From an uncultured Prochlorococcus sp. (lineage in GTDB: Bacteria > Cyanobacteriota > Cyanobacteriia > PCC-6307 > Cyanobiaceae): 5,477 nt of DNA. Shown one piece after another: positions 1 to 5,211 of the stretch (within the stretch, counting starts at the first letter, position 1; each line of letters begins with the position of its first letter). Where the stretch lies: contig CAJWIZ010000051.1 of the NCBI GenBank assembly GCA_913041805.1, positions 1-5,477 on the forward strand. The letters are read 5' to 3'. Both the position numbers and the translations under genes were made by a program. Below the pieces are notes generated by a model. The model was not told the origin of the DNA and ran no database searches. It saw nothing but the letters and a program-made list of their open reading frames with translations.

Positions 1-1069
1 AAACTACACCTTGTCCAGAGGCATTTAGCCTTCTAGAAATCAATGCTCTGAGACATGGAGTAACTAGACCTGTGCCGATAGCTAATACACCAACGGCACT
101 AAAAACCATAGGGATTGAATTTTCTTGATTCGAGAGAGTTAATAGTATGCATCCAGCAATTACGAATCCAATGCCAGACAGTGTTAGTTTCCATTCTCCA
201 AATTGATTAACTAAAGGGCCGATTAATCCACCTTGAACTATCATCGCGATAACTCCAACTACGACAAAAGCTTGACTTGAGAGTTCTGGACCCCAATTAA
301 AGGCCTCTTTTAGATACAGCACTAAAACAGCTGTAAAGCCATTAAATGCCATAAAAAAAATAAAGAATGCTAAGCAAAGTCGTCGTGACAAAGGGTTGGA
401 AAAGACAAGACGAATTTGATTAAAGGGATTTAGTTCTCTTTTACGTACTAGAGAAGTTCTTGATTGTGGTGAGAGTGTTTCAGGCAGTATCCATATCACG
501 AGAGCTAAGTTTGATAATGCAAATAATGTGGCAGCCCAGACAGGAAGTGTGACGCTAAATTGTGCAAGAGCTGTTCCTAAACCTGGACCAAGGACGAAAC
601 CTAGACCAAAAGCTACGCCTATAAGTCCAAAGGTTTTTGCACGGTTTTCTGGAGTAGAGATATCTGCTAATACTGCAGTCGCCGTAGCCGCTGTACCACC
701 ACTGGCACCATCAATTATTCTGGCGCCAAATAGCATGAAGAGCGGCAGGCTTGTTGCCCACATGGGTAATAAGCTAATCCAATCGATGCTGACTGTTAAG
801 GCAAAGAGAAAAAGGCCGATTACTGATCCTGAGACACATGTAATGATGATTGGTTTTCGTCCATAACGATCACTCAGTGCACCTATTAAGGGTGCGACTG
901 CAAATTGCGATATTGCGTAAGTTCCTGCTAATAGCCCTAAAGTGCTGCCACTTTTGGTAAATCGCTCTATTAAAAATGGTAGTAAAGGAAATACAATAGT
1001 TTCTCCAAGGCGATCATTTAATAGTGTTATAAAAGCACTTAGTAGAGTTGGGATTTTGGGTTTGTGCAC
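1..1069 (-). CDS. MFS efflux transporter, DHA1 type (partial, 3' end off left edge)
   Basis: I translated this frame by hand: 356 codons are open from a GTG at 1069 to the left edge without a stop. It is an inner-membrane proton-coupled drug or metabolite exporter of the major facilitator superfamily, most like the TetA-type DHA1 group. Visible signatures are motif A in the loop after TM2 (LSDRYGRKP, residues 65-73), the TM4 arginine motif (ARIIDGASGG, 116-125) and the TM5 antiporter motif C (GVAFGLGFVLGPGLG, 151-165). A basic central loop (about 200-230) separates the two six-helix halves. Relatives have about 410 residues, so roughly the last 50-60 lie outside. GTG 1069 is the only standard start between the upstream in-frame stop (1109-1111) and TM1; a GAAGG lies only one base before it, so initiation is uncertain. 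The gene is divergent from the GNAT gene. Substrate unknown. Confidence 0.9.
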   Translation of the reverse strand, partial: MHKPKIPTLLSAFITLLNDRLGETIVFPLLPFLIERFTKSGSTLGLLAGTYAISQFAVAPLIGALSDRYGRKPIIITCVSGSVIGLFLFALTVSIDWISLLPMWATSLPLFMLFGARIIDGASGGTAATATAVLADISTPENRAKTFGLIGVAFGLGFVLGPGLGTALAQFSVTLPVWAATLFALSNLALVIWILPETLSPQSRTSLVRKRELNPFNQIRLVFSNPLSRRLCLAFFIFFMAFNGFTAVLVLYLKEAFNWGPELSSQAFVVVGVIAMIVQGGLIGPLVNQFGEWKLTLSGIGFVIAGCILLTLSNQENSIPMVFSAVGVLAIGTGLVTPCLRALISRRLNASGQGVV

Positions 1070-1091
1070 GCCTTCAAGTTTTACGATATGT

Positions 1092-1112
1092 CTAACGATC
1101 TCATAACGTTAG
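1092..1112. promoter_or_regulatory. Small inverted repeat in the MFS/GNAT divergent region
   Basis: The 72-base gap between the divergent MFS and GNAT starts holds CTAACG (1092-1097) and CGTTAG (1107-1112), an inverted repeat separated by 9 bases. Its position between two divergent genes would suit an operator for a dimeric regulator. The half-sites are only 6 bp, no regulator gene is adjacent, and I see no convincing -35/-10 pair on either strand. This is a weak candidate. Confidence 0.2.
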
Positions 1113-1141
1113 TTGAATTGACTGGGTTTGGTTAGAGATAG

Positions 1142-1615
1142 ATGCTCAGGAGTGATCAATTACAACCACTTAGATCATCTGATTTCATTGCTGTAAGAGA
1201 GGTTTATGCCGATGCAATTGAATCTCAGGGTGAAGATGTGTATACGAAGCAACAAACTCGGGCTTGGGCTTCATTGGCTTGGTTGCCAGGTGTGCTGGAT
1301 ACGCCACTTTCTGAAGGTATAGGTTGGATAAGTCTTGAAAAAAAGCTAGTTGTCGCTTTTGCTGTGAGATATCCTTTTGATCGTTTAGCACTTCTGTATT
1401 GTCGAGGTCAGTATGCCCGTAGAGGGCATGCATCTTTGTTGCTTGATCAAGTAGAGAAAGAGGCTTGTGATGAAGGTCAGACACGATTGGTTACGGAGGC
1501 AAGTAGGTTTAGCTATCCATTGTTATTACGTCGTGGTTGGGTTCTTACTGCCATTGAACAAATACAAATAGGTGGAGTTAGTTTTGAACGTTATCTAATG
1601 GAAAGAATTTTATGA
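1142..1615 (+). CDS. GNAT family N-acetyltransferase
   Basis: This 157-aa soluble protein has the length and landmarks of a single-domain GCN5-related acetyltransferase, which moves an acetyl group from acetyl-CoA to an amine. The N-terminal part has VYTKQQTRAWA (residues 33-43), resembling the YTxEQxxAWA stretch common in YafP-like GNATs. The acetyl-CoA-binding motif A is around residues 86-101 (YCRGQYARRGHASLLL), where the usual Q/RxxGxG/A reads QYARRGHA. The end of the fold shows TEASRFSYPLLLRRGW (118-133), matching the usual 'A...A..FY.r.GF' ending. The ATG at 1142 follows a weak GAGATAG purine stretch. It is divergent from the MFS exporter and convergent with the cnaT-like gene, with only 30 bases between the two stop codons. 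The substrate cannot be read from the sequence; the link to nitrite genes is probably only positional. Confidence 0.85.
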   Translation: MLRSDQLQPLRSSDFIAVREVYADAIESQGEDVYTKQQTRAWASLAWLPGVLDTPLSEGIGWISLEKKLVVAFAVRYPFDRLALLYCRGQYARRGHASLLLDQVEKEACDEGQTRLVTEASRFSYPLLLRRGWVLTAIEQIQIGGVSFERYLMERIL

Positions 1616-1645
1616 ATATCTCAAGGTATAAGTAACTCCAAATTT

Positions 1646-2731
1646 TTATATAGAATTTTTTTCCCAATGAATTAATTGTTCGAGAGTTGCTTGTGCAGAC
1701 CCAGAGCTAAGGCATTCTTCGGCTTTCGATATACCGTCTTCAATGCTATCTGAATTTCCACTGAACCATAGATAAACCCCAGCATTCCAAAGAAGAGGTT
1801 GTTTTAATGGTCCTTGATTTCCCAATGCTTTTAATGCATGTTCACGCCATTTATCAAGATTCTGCCATTCCAGATCTTTCCCAGAACAATTGTGATCACG
1901 AGGATGGAGGATGATTCGTTGGGACTTACCATTGTGTACTCTTCCTGTTATGCATGCTCGGCTGATTGGAAGGTCAGTGCTTCCTTCTAGTCCTTTGATT
2001 GAGATGAGATCTTTTTCTCCTAGAATTTCTAGTGCTTTCCAGGCTCTTCTTTCGGTAGGAGGGTGCACAAAACCACTAATTAGTAGATGTTTTCCCTGAT
2101 GAGCGGACCAAATCAATTCCATACTCGCTAGTGGGGGTCTTTTACCTATCTCATCTCGATAACTTGTGAGTTTTTCAGCGAGGGTGAAGTGGTCTGCTAG
2201 ATGGATAACTGCAAGTCCATGATTATTAAAACAAGCTTGTACTTTGCTTAAGGTTAATCCTGTTAGTTTTAAGCCAATTGCTTCAAAGAGCTCTGTCGTA
2301 GTTACTCCATATTTGATTGGCATGCGTTTCCCACCATGCAATACCACTGGTTGGTTGAGGCTAAGCAATATTAGTGTTGTTAGTGGATATATAGGTGAGG
2401 TACGACTACGACCATCGAATGGCATGCCAAAGCAAACAGGACGACGATGATCTTGTTTGGAAGTTAACGTTGGGCCCAATTTCCCATATGTGTCAATCAT
2501 GCCGGCCAGTTCTTGTGGTTCAGGTCGTCTAATGCGATGGGCGATCATGAATGCTCCAATTTGTGCAGGAGAAGCCTTTGCCTCCAGTATGAGCTTTAAT
2601 GCATCGGCTGATTCTTCACGGCTAAGTCCATTACTGGTTTGTTCACCGCTACCTATTTTGCGGAGATAAATTTTAAATTGTTCTTTGCCTTCAATCACGT
2701 TAGACAATTTTTTTGGAGAAAACTTTTGCAA
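1646..2731 (-). CDS. cnaT: CnaT-like TrpD2-family protein (anthranilate phosphoribosyltransferase-like)
   Basis: This is a glycosyltransferase-3 fold protein related to TrpD but of the TrpD2/YbiB type. The N-terminal helical domain is about residues 17-85 (YLRKIGSGE 22-30, GLSREESADAL 35-45). The larger domain follows, with KGLEGSTDLP at 246-255. The TrpD phosphoribosyl-diphosphate loop GTGGDG is replaced by GMPFDGR (102-108) and the HGN motif by HGGK (132-135), so anthranilate phosphoribosyltransferase activity is unlikely. In Anabaena PCC 7120 a gene of this family, cnaT, is required for nir operon expression, and E. coli YbiB binds nucleic acid. Its place 95 bases downstream of the HEAT-like gene, near focA and nirA, supports a regulatory role in nitrite assimilation. 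The longest frame begins with TTG (2731) without a clear ribosome site; in-frame TTG 2707 and GTG 2698 are alternatives. A nearby NtcA box bears on this choice. Assignment to cnaT is by family plus context. Confidence 0.8.
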   Translation of the reverse strand: MQKFSPKKLSNVIEGKEQFKIYLRKIGSGEQTSNGLSREESADALKLILEAKASPAQIGAFMIAHRIRRPEPQELAGMIDTYGKLGPTLTSKQDHRRPVCFGMPFDGRSRTSPIYPLTTLILLSLNQPVVLHGGKRMPIKYGVTTTELFEAIGLKLTGLTLSKVQACFNNHGLAVIHLADHFTLAEKLTSYRDEIGKRPPLASMELIWSAHQGKHLLISGFVHPPTERRAWKALEILGEKDLISIKGLEGSTDLPISRACITGRVHNGKSQRIILHPRDHNCSGKDLEWQNLDKWREHALKALGNQGPLKQPLLWNAGVYLWFSGNSDSIEDGISKAEECLSSGSAQATLEQLIHWEKNSI

Positions 2732-2749
2732 AAGATATGTATTGATGCA

Positions 2750-2763
2750 GTAGTCAATGTTAC
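2750..2763 (-). promoter_or_regulatory. Candidate NtcA-binding site upstream of cnaT
   Basis: On the minus strand the sequence is GTAACATTGACTAC, a perfect GTA-N8-TAC palindrome, the consensus of the cyanobacterial nitrogen regulator NtcA. It lies between the HEAT-like gene and the cnaT-like gene. Its centre is about 25 bases upstream of the TTG start at 2731. In the usual activator layout (centre near -41.5) transcription would begin near 2715, inside that longest frame, with a poor -10 at 2727-2722 (AAAAGT). A perfect TATAAT (minus strand, 2777-2772) lies just upstream of the box; if that is the -10, NtcA bound here would overlap the start of transcription and repress. By chance about one such match is expected per 4 kb, so the position in a nitrogen-gene intergenic region is the main support. 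Confidence 0.5.
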
Positions 2764-2771
2764 TAATTTCA

Positions 2772-2777
2772 ATTATA
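2772..2777 (-). promoter_or_regulatory. Candidate -10 element (TATAAT) upstream of cnaT
   Basis: The minus strand reads TATAAT exactly. The hexamer 17 bases upstream is TAAGTT, a poor -35. It could drive cnaT separately from the HEAT-like gene, with a start near 2765, directly beside the NtcA box. AT-rich intergenic DNA produces such hexamers often, so confidence is low. Confidence 0.3.
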
Positions 2778-2826
2778 TGTTAATGACTAAATTGAACTTA
2801 TAGAGGCCTCACAAGAAAGAAACAAT

Positions 2827-3546
2827 TTATAAGAATCTATATTGATGTTGTAGTTGTTTGTTGACCAGGTTTAGCCTTTTCCCTGGAGGCAGCTGTTGAC
2901 CAAGCTTGATTAATTTTCCATGGCTTATCATTGTCCCAATAGATCCCAGTGCCATGATTGCTGATTGGGCTGTTGCTTCACTACCTTCTTGAGCAATTGA
3001 GTGAAGAACATGACAAACAGCTACTCCGTCTCGACGTTGTAGTATTTTTATTGTGTTAATAACAATTGGGTCACGAAAATCATCTAATAAGGTTTTAGTT
3101 AGCTTGAGTAAATCATTATCAGATAGTTGGTGAGCTTTAAATGAGAGTAATTCCAGTCCTGCAAGTCTTATATCTAGAGCAGGTTGATTTAGAATTTTTG
3201 AAAGAAGATTGTTGGGAATAGATGCTCCCCAGCAAGCTAATGCTTTGAGAACTACAATATTCACTTCTTGTTGCTCTTCTAAGAGCTTTAGCAACCAGTC
3301 TCGAGCTTCCTTTTGATGGCACATGCCTGCGGCATGGATAAGTTCCGGTTGTGATCCAAATTTTTTTGAAAGAGATTTCAAGGTTGACCAGCCTTCCTGT
3401 GCAAGTAGGCCTAGTTGTGCAGCAATTGCTTCCCTCAACTCTTTTGTTAGAGCCAGTGAATACACTTCACCTAGCCATTTGGCGTTGGGTTGCTTGTCTC
3501 TTGGATCGTTTAGATACTTCCAGAGATCGCTTTCACTAAAGCTCAT
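2827..3546 (-). CDS. HEAT-like helical repeat protein, possible NirB-type nitrite reductase helper
   Basis: This 239-aa soluble protein is almost entirely amphipathic helices arranged as HEAT-like pairs. Probable repeats are around residues 66-92, 95-120, 126-156, 159-183 and 189-216, with recognisable pieces such as NIVVLKALACWG (96-107), DIRLAGLELLSF (125-136) and ATAQSAIMALGSIG (191-204). It has no signal peptide, membrane segment or catalytic motif, so it is probably a scaffold or chaperone. Structurally it resembles the CpcE/PBS-lyase HEAT class, but the neighbourhood is nitrite assimilation. In Anabaena PCC 7120 a gene beside nirA, nirB, is needed for full nitrite reductase activity and its product interacts with NirA. 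I propose that role here from context, not from recognised sequence identity. The ATG at 3546 fits; no strong ribosome site precedes it. It is 95 bases upstream of the cnaT-like gene on the same strand. Confidence 0.75.
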   Translation of the reverse strand: MSFSESDLWKYLNDPRDKQPNAKWLGEVYSLALTKELREAIAAQLGLLAQEGWSTLKSLSKKFGSQPELIHAAGMCHQKEARDWLLKLLEEQQEVNIVVLKALACWGASIPNNLLSKILNQPALDIRLAGLELLSFKAHQLSDNDLLKLTKTLLDDFRDPIVINTIKILQRRDGVAVCHVLHSIAQEGSEATAQSAIMALGSIGTMISHGKLIKLGQQLPPGKRLNLVNKQLQHQYRFL

Positions 3547-3678
3547 GAATATGGTTTTTTAAGGAATTTGGATTTTTTGTAACGGATGAAGTGATTAAAG
3601 ATTTAGTTTTTATTAATTTCATGGATGTATGCCTTGTGCTCATTTACTAATAAAAAAGAACTTTAACATTGGATTTAA
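3547..3678. other. Divergent intergenic region, HEAT-like gene / 101-aa gene
   Basis: These 132 AT-rich bases separate two divergent starts and should contain promoters for both. I searched for GTA-N8-TAC and found none; the GTA triplets at 3579 and 3627 are followed at the right distance by AGT and GCT. TACTAAT (3645-3651) is a possible -10 for the plus-strand gene but lacks a good -35. No hairpin stands out. Confidence 0.35.
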
Positions 3679-3984
3679 ATGCTTCGAAAGTTAAGGCAGA
3701 TTAGCCAAAAAGGTTTGTTAGACAACAATCCTTCACTAGAGATTTCTGAATCACGGATGCGCAATGATCGTCCAGCTATATTTTCTCTGGTAAGAGAACT
3801 CGCACATGCACAATTTGAACTTGGTGATCCAGAGTTAACAAATAGGTTGTGGCAAGATGTGAGTGATCGGAAGATAGATATTGAGAGAATAATTAATTTA
3901 ATGTATGGATGCAGTTTTCATGATGATGAAGCTGCAATGTTGGAGGTTGACTTAGCATTTGAGCAGAGAGACAACTTGTACTGA
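3679..3984 (+). CDS. Conserved-looking hypothetical protein, 101 aa
   Basis: I do not recognise a family. The frame ATG 3679 to TGA 3984 gives a small soluble, mostly helical, acidic protein. It has a basic first 15 residues (MLRKLRQISQKG), a central helix (RPAIFSLVRELAHAQFELG, 31-49), a second (ELTNRLWQDV, 52-61) and an acidic C-terminal third containing the only cysteine (MYGCSFHDDEAAMLEVD, 75-91). There is no signal peptide or membrane segment. GGA at 3671-3673 is a short ribosome-site match; Met27 (MRNDRPAIF) is an alternative start. It is the only plus-strand gene inside the nitrite cluster, divergent from the HEAT-like gene and convergent with focA. The literature on Prochlorococcus nitrite clusters mentions an uncharacterised gene called nirX; I cannot tell whether this is it. 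A spurious ORF is less likely because no gene occupies the other strand. Confidence 0.6.
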   Translation: MLRKLRQISQKGLLDNNPSLEISESRMRNDRPAIFSLVRELAHAQFELGDPELTNRLWQDVSDRKIDIERIINLMYGCSFHDDEAAMLEVDLAFEQRDNLY

Positions 3985-4016
3985 AGTCTACTTGAACTTA
4001 AGAAATAGAATAGTTT

Positions 4017-4046
4017 AAGAAAATTTTTTCTTGAATTTTTATTCAA
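4017..4046. terminator. Possible AT-rich convergent terminator between the 101-aa gene and focA
   Basis: In the 67 bases between two convergent stop codons, TTTAAGAAA (4014-4022) can pair with TTTCTTGAA (4027-4035, with one G-U), with TTTTT following on the plus strand. A competing hairpin, TTGAAT-TTTT-ATTCAA, occupies 4031-4046. Both stems are nearly pure A/T and so are weak, but the location between convergent genes fits termination. Confidence 0.35.
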
Positions 4047-4051
4047 TCGTT

Positions 4052-4963
4052 TTATCGAGCCCCAAGTTCAGCTGCCAGCTCTCTTTCTAATTTTTCATCA
4101 TGAACGCTTGGTAATACATTGCTCATCTTAGTTCTATGTGTGCTGTAGAAAAGCATTCCAATAAACACCATTCCACCAACAACATTTCCTAAGGTAACAG
4201 GTATAAAGTTCCAAAAAATAACTTTACTAAATGCGACATTAGAACCAAGTAAAGGTCCTGCAGTGTGAAGAAACATATTCACCACAATATGCTCCATACC
4301 CATTGTTTGGAATGCTGTGATTGGTAACCAGCATGCAAGAATTTTGCCTGGCACACTCTTGCTAACTAATGCCATGGTTACACCAAGGCAAACTAACCAA
4401 TTTGCAATTACACCCCTTATAAATGCAAGAAATAATCCTGTACTACCTAGTGCCTCATATTTTGTAAGGACATTTGTTTGATTTATTGCCACAATTTTTG
4501 CTGCGACTACTGCCCATCCTTTGCCTCCTTCAGCTGCTGAGAGCGGTTCAACGGTTCCTCCACTGGTAAGACTGATTGATAAAAGAAGAGCAACTAGAGC
4601 TGTGCCTATAAAGTTGCCAAGCCAAACCCACATCCAATTTCGGAATGTAGCTCTCCAAGAACTTCTGCCAGCCCATGTTGCCATAGGTAGAAGAGCAAAA
4701 TTGCCTGTGACAAGCTCCATTCCAAATAGGACAATGCTTGCAAAGCCAAAGGGGAAGATCACTGAACCTAGGAATGGCATACCTGATTGAATACCTACTG
4801 TTATTGCAAGGCATGTGGCTAATCCAAGGATTGCTCCTGAATAAAATCCTCGAACAAGAAGGTTTTTTATACTGACTGTGGATTTTTTTCCACCTGCAGC
4901 GATCATTCCATCTACAAGCTCATTGGGTAGGACATAGTCCATTTGGGAAGTATTTAGATCCAT
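4052..4963 (-). CDS. focA: Formate/nitrite transporter family channel (probable nitrite uptake)
   Basis: This 303-aa inner-membrane protein belongs to the FNT family, whose members form pentamers in which each protomer is a six-helix anion channel. Visible landmarks are the cytoplasmic N-terminus with YVLPNELVDGM (10-20), TM1 from about 40, the interrupted helix with GMELVTGNFA (81-90), the TM4 stretch with RGVIANWLVCLG (183-194), the pore histidine in MGMEHIVVNM (H225, matching the FocA pore histidine), and the final-helix signature NFIPVTLGNVVGGM (252-265). The tail (276-303) is charged and cytosolic. FNT proteins carry formate, nitrite or hydrosulfide; with nirA immediately upstream on the same strand, nitrite is the likely substrate. 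The length is typical. ATG 4963 precedes the conserved N-terminus; no good ribosome site or NtcA box is seen in the 43 bases upstream. Gene symbol follows the usual naming in picocyanobacteria. Confidence 0.93.
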   Translation of the reverse strand: MDLNTSQMDYVLPNELVDGMIAAGGKKSTVSIKNLLVRGFYSGAILGLATCLAITVGIQSGMPFLGSVIFPFGFASIVLFGMELVTGNFALLPMATWAGRSSWRATFRNWMWVWLGNFIGTALVALLLSISLTSGGTVEPLSAAEGGKGWAVVAAKIVAINQTNVLTKYEALGSTGLFLAFIRGVIANWLVCLGVTMALVSKSVPGKILACWLPITAFQTMGMEHIVVNMFLHTAGPLLGSNVAFSKVIFWNFIPVTLGNVVGGMVFIGMLFYSTHRTKMSNVLPSVHDEKLERELAAELGAR

Positions 4964-5006
4964 TGGAAGTAATAAAAAATTAAAGTTTGCCTAGTAATTT
5001 TTACGA

Positions 5007-5150
5007 TTATTCGCTAATACGGTTCATTAATTTAGAAAAAAAATCTTGGCTGCCACCTTCCCGGTTAGTGGTTGGCAGCTCATTGCCTAAAGCATTGAAC
5101 CAATTAACAAATTTTGAAAAGAAATCTTTTGATTTAGGATTTTCATTCAT
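5007..5150 (-). CDS. Small ORF between nirA and focA with two copies of the NirA-tail motif
   Basis: ATG 5150 to TAA 5007 encodes 47 residues with two similar segments: SKDFFSKFVNWFN (7-19) and SQDFFSKLMNRIS (34-46). They are joined by a polar linker rich in N, E, T and G. The C-terminal tail of NirA just upstream has the same motif (FEKFSRLINWFGK). The frame extends upstream to 5222, but that start would overlap the nirA end in another frame, and Met at 5150 begins just before the first repeat. There is no clear ribosome site. A hairpin plus eight T falls inside the frame (5036-5079). It could be a real small nitrite-cluster protein, a leader peptide, or a remnant of tail duplication; I cannot separate these from one sequence. 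Whether it is translated is uncertain. Confidence 0.45.
   Translation of the reverse strand: MNENPKSKDFFSKFVNWFNALGNELPTTNREGGSQDFFSKLMNRISE
5036..5079 (-). terminator. Hairpin plus T8 inside the small ORF (terminator or attenuator candidate)
   Basis: On the minus strand GCTGCCA (5079-5073) pairs with TGGCAGC (5055-5049). The stem extends by CC/GG (5071-5070 with 5057-5056) past one bulged A, closing a 12-base loop. After CAAGA come eight T (5043-5036). The stem is GC-rich in an AT-rich neighbourhood, and the orientation matches transcription from nirA towards focA. The 5-base spacer before the T run is longer than in a classic intrinsic terminator, so strength is uncertain. Confidence 0.5.
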
Positions 5151-5175
5151 AGTAAAATTTAATTTTGGAGAACAA

Positions 5176-5211
5176 AATGAAAGCAGCTTATGAGGAATTG
5201 CTGCTTTCATT
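5176..5211 (-). terminator. Hairpin spanning the nirA stop codon
   Basis: AATGAAAGCAGC (5176-5187) and GCTGCTTTCATT (5200-5211) form a perfect 12-bp inverted repeat around a 12-base loop. On the minus strand the loop contains the nirA TAA (5190-5188), and the stem is followed by TTGTTCT, a modest T-rich tail. It probably terminates, or stabilises the 3' end of, the nirA message. The left arm encodes the last residues of NirA. Confidence 0.55.

Noticed and set aside
528..866. Plus-strand 112-codon open frame
   Set aside because: It lies wholly antisense to the MFS transporter, whose motifs A, B and C read cleanly on the minus strand; the plus-strand product has no recognisable features.
1185..1484. 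Minus-strand 99-codon open frame
   Set aside because: It is antisense to the GNAT gene, which has the motif A and length expected; this frame shows no family features.
1616..1645. Possible terminator between the convergent GNAT and cnaT-like genes
   Set aside because: Only a 5-bp all-A/T pairing (AAATT/AATTT) is present, extending into the cnaT end; there is no convincing hairpin.
4521..4814. Open frames on both strands within focA
   Set aside because: They are other-frame shadows of a complete, well-conserved FNT channel.
4994..5004. GTA-N5-TAC palindrome (GTAATTTTTAC) upstream of focA, considered as an NtcA site
   Set aside because: The spacing is 5 rather than 8 bases, which does not fit the NtcA dimer, and no proper box was found in the focA upstream gap.
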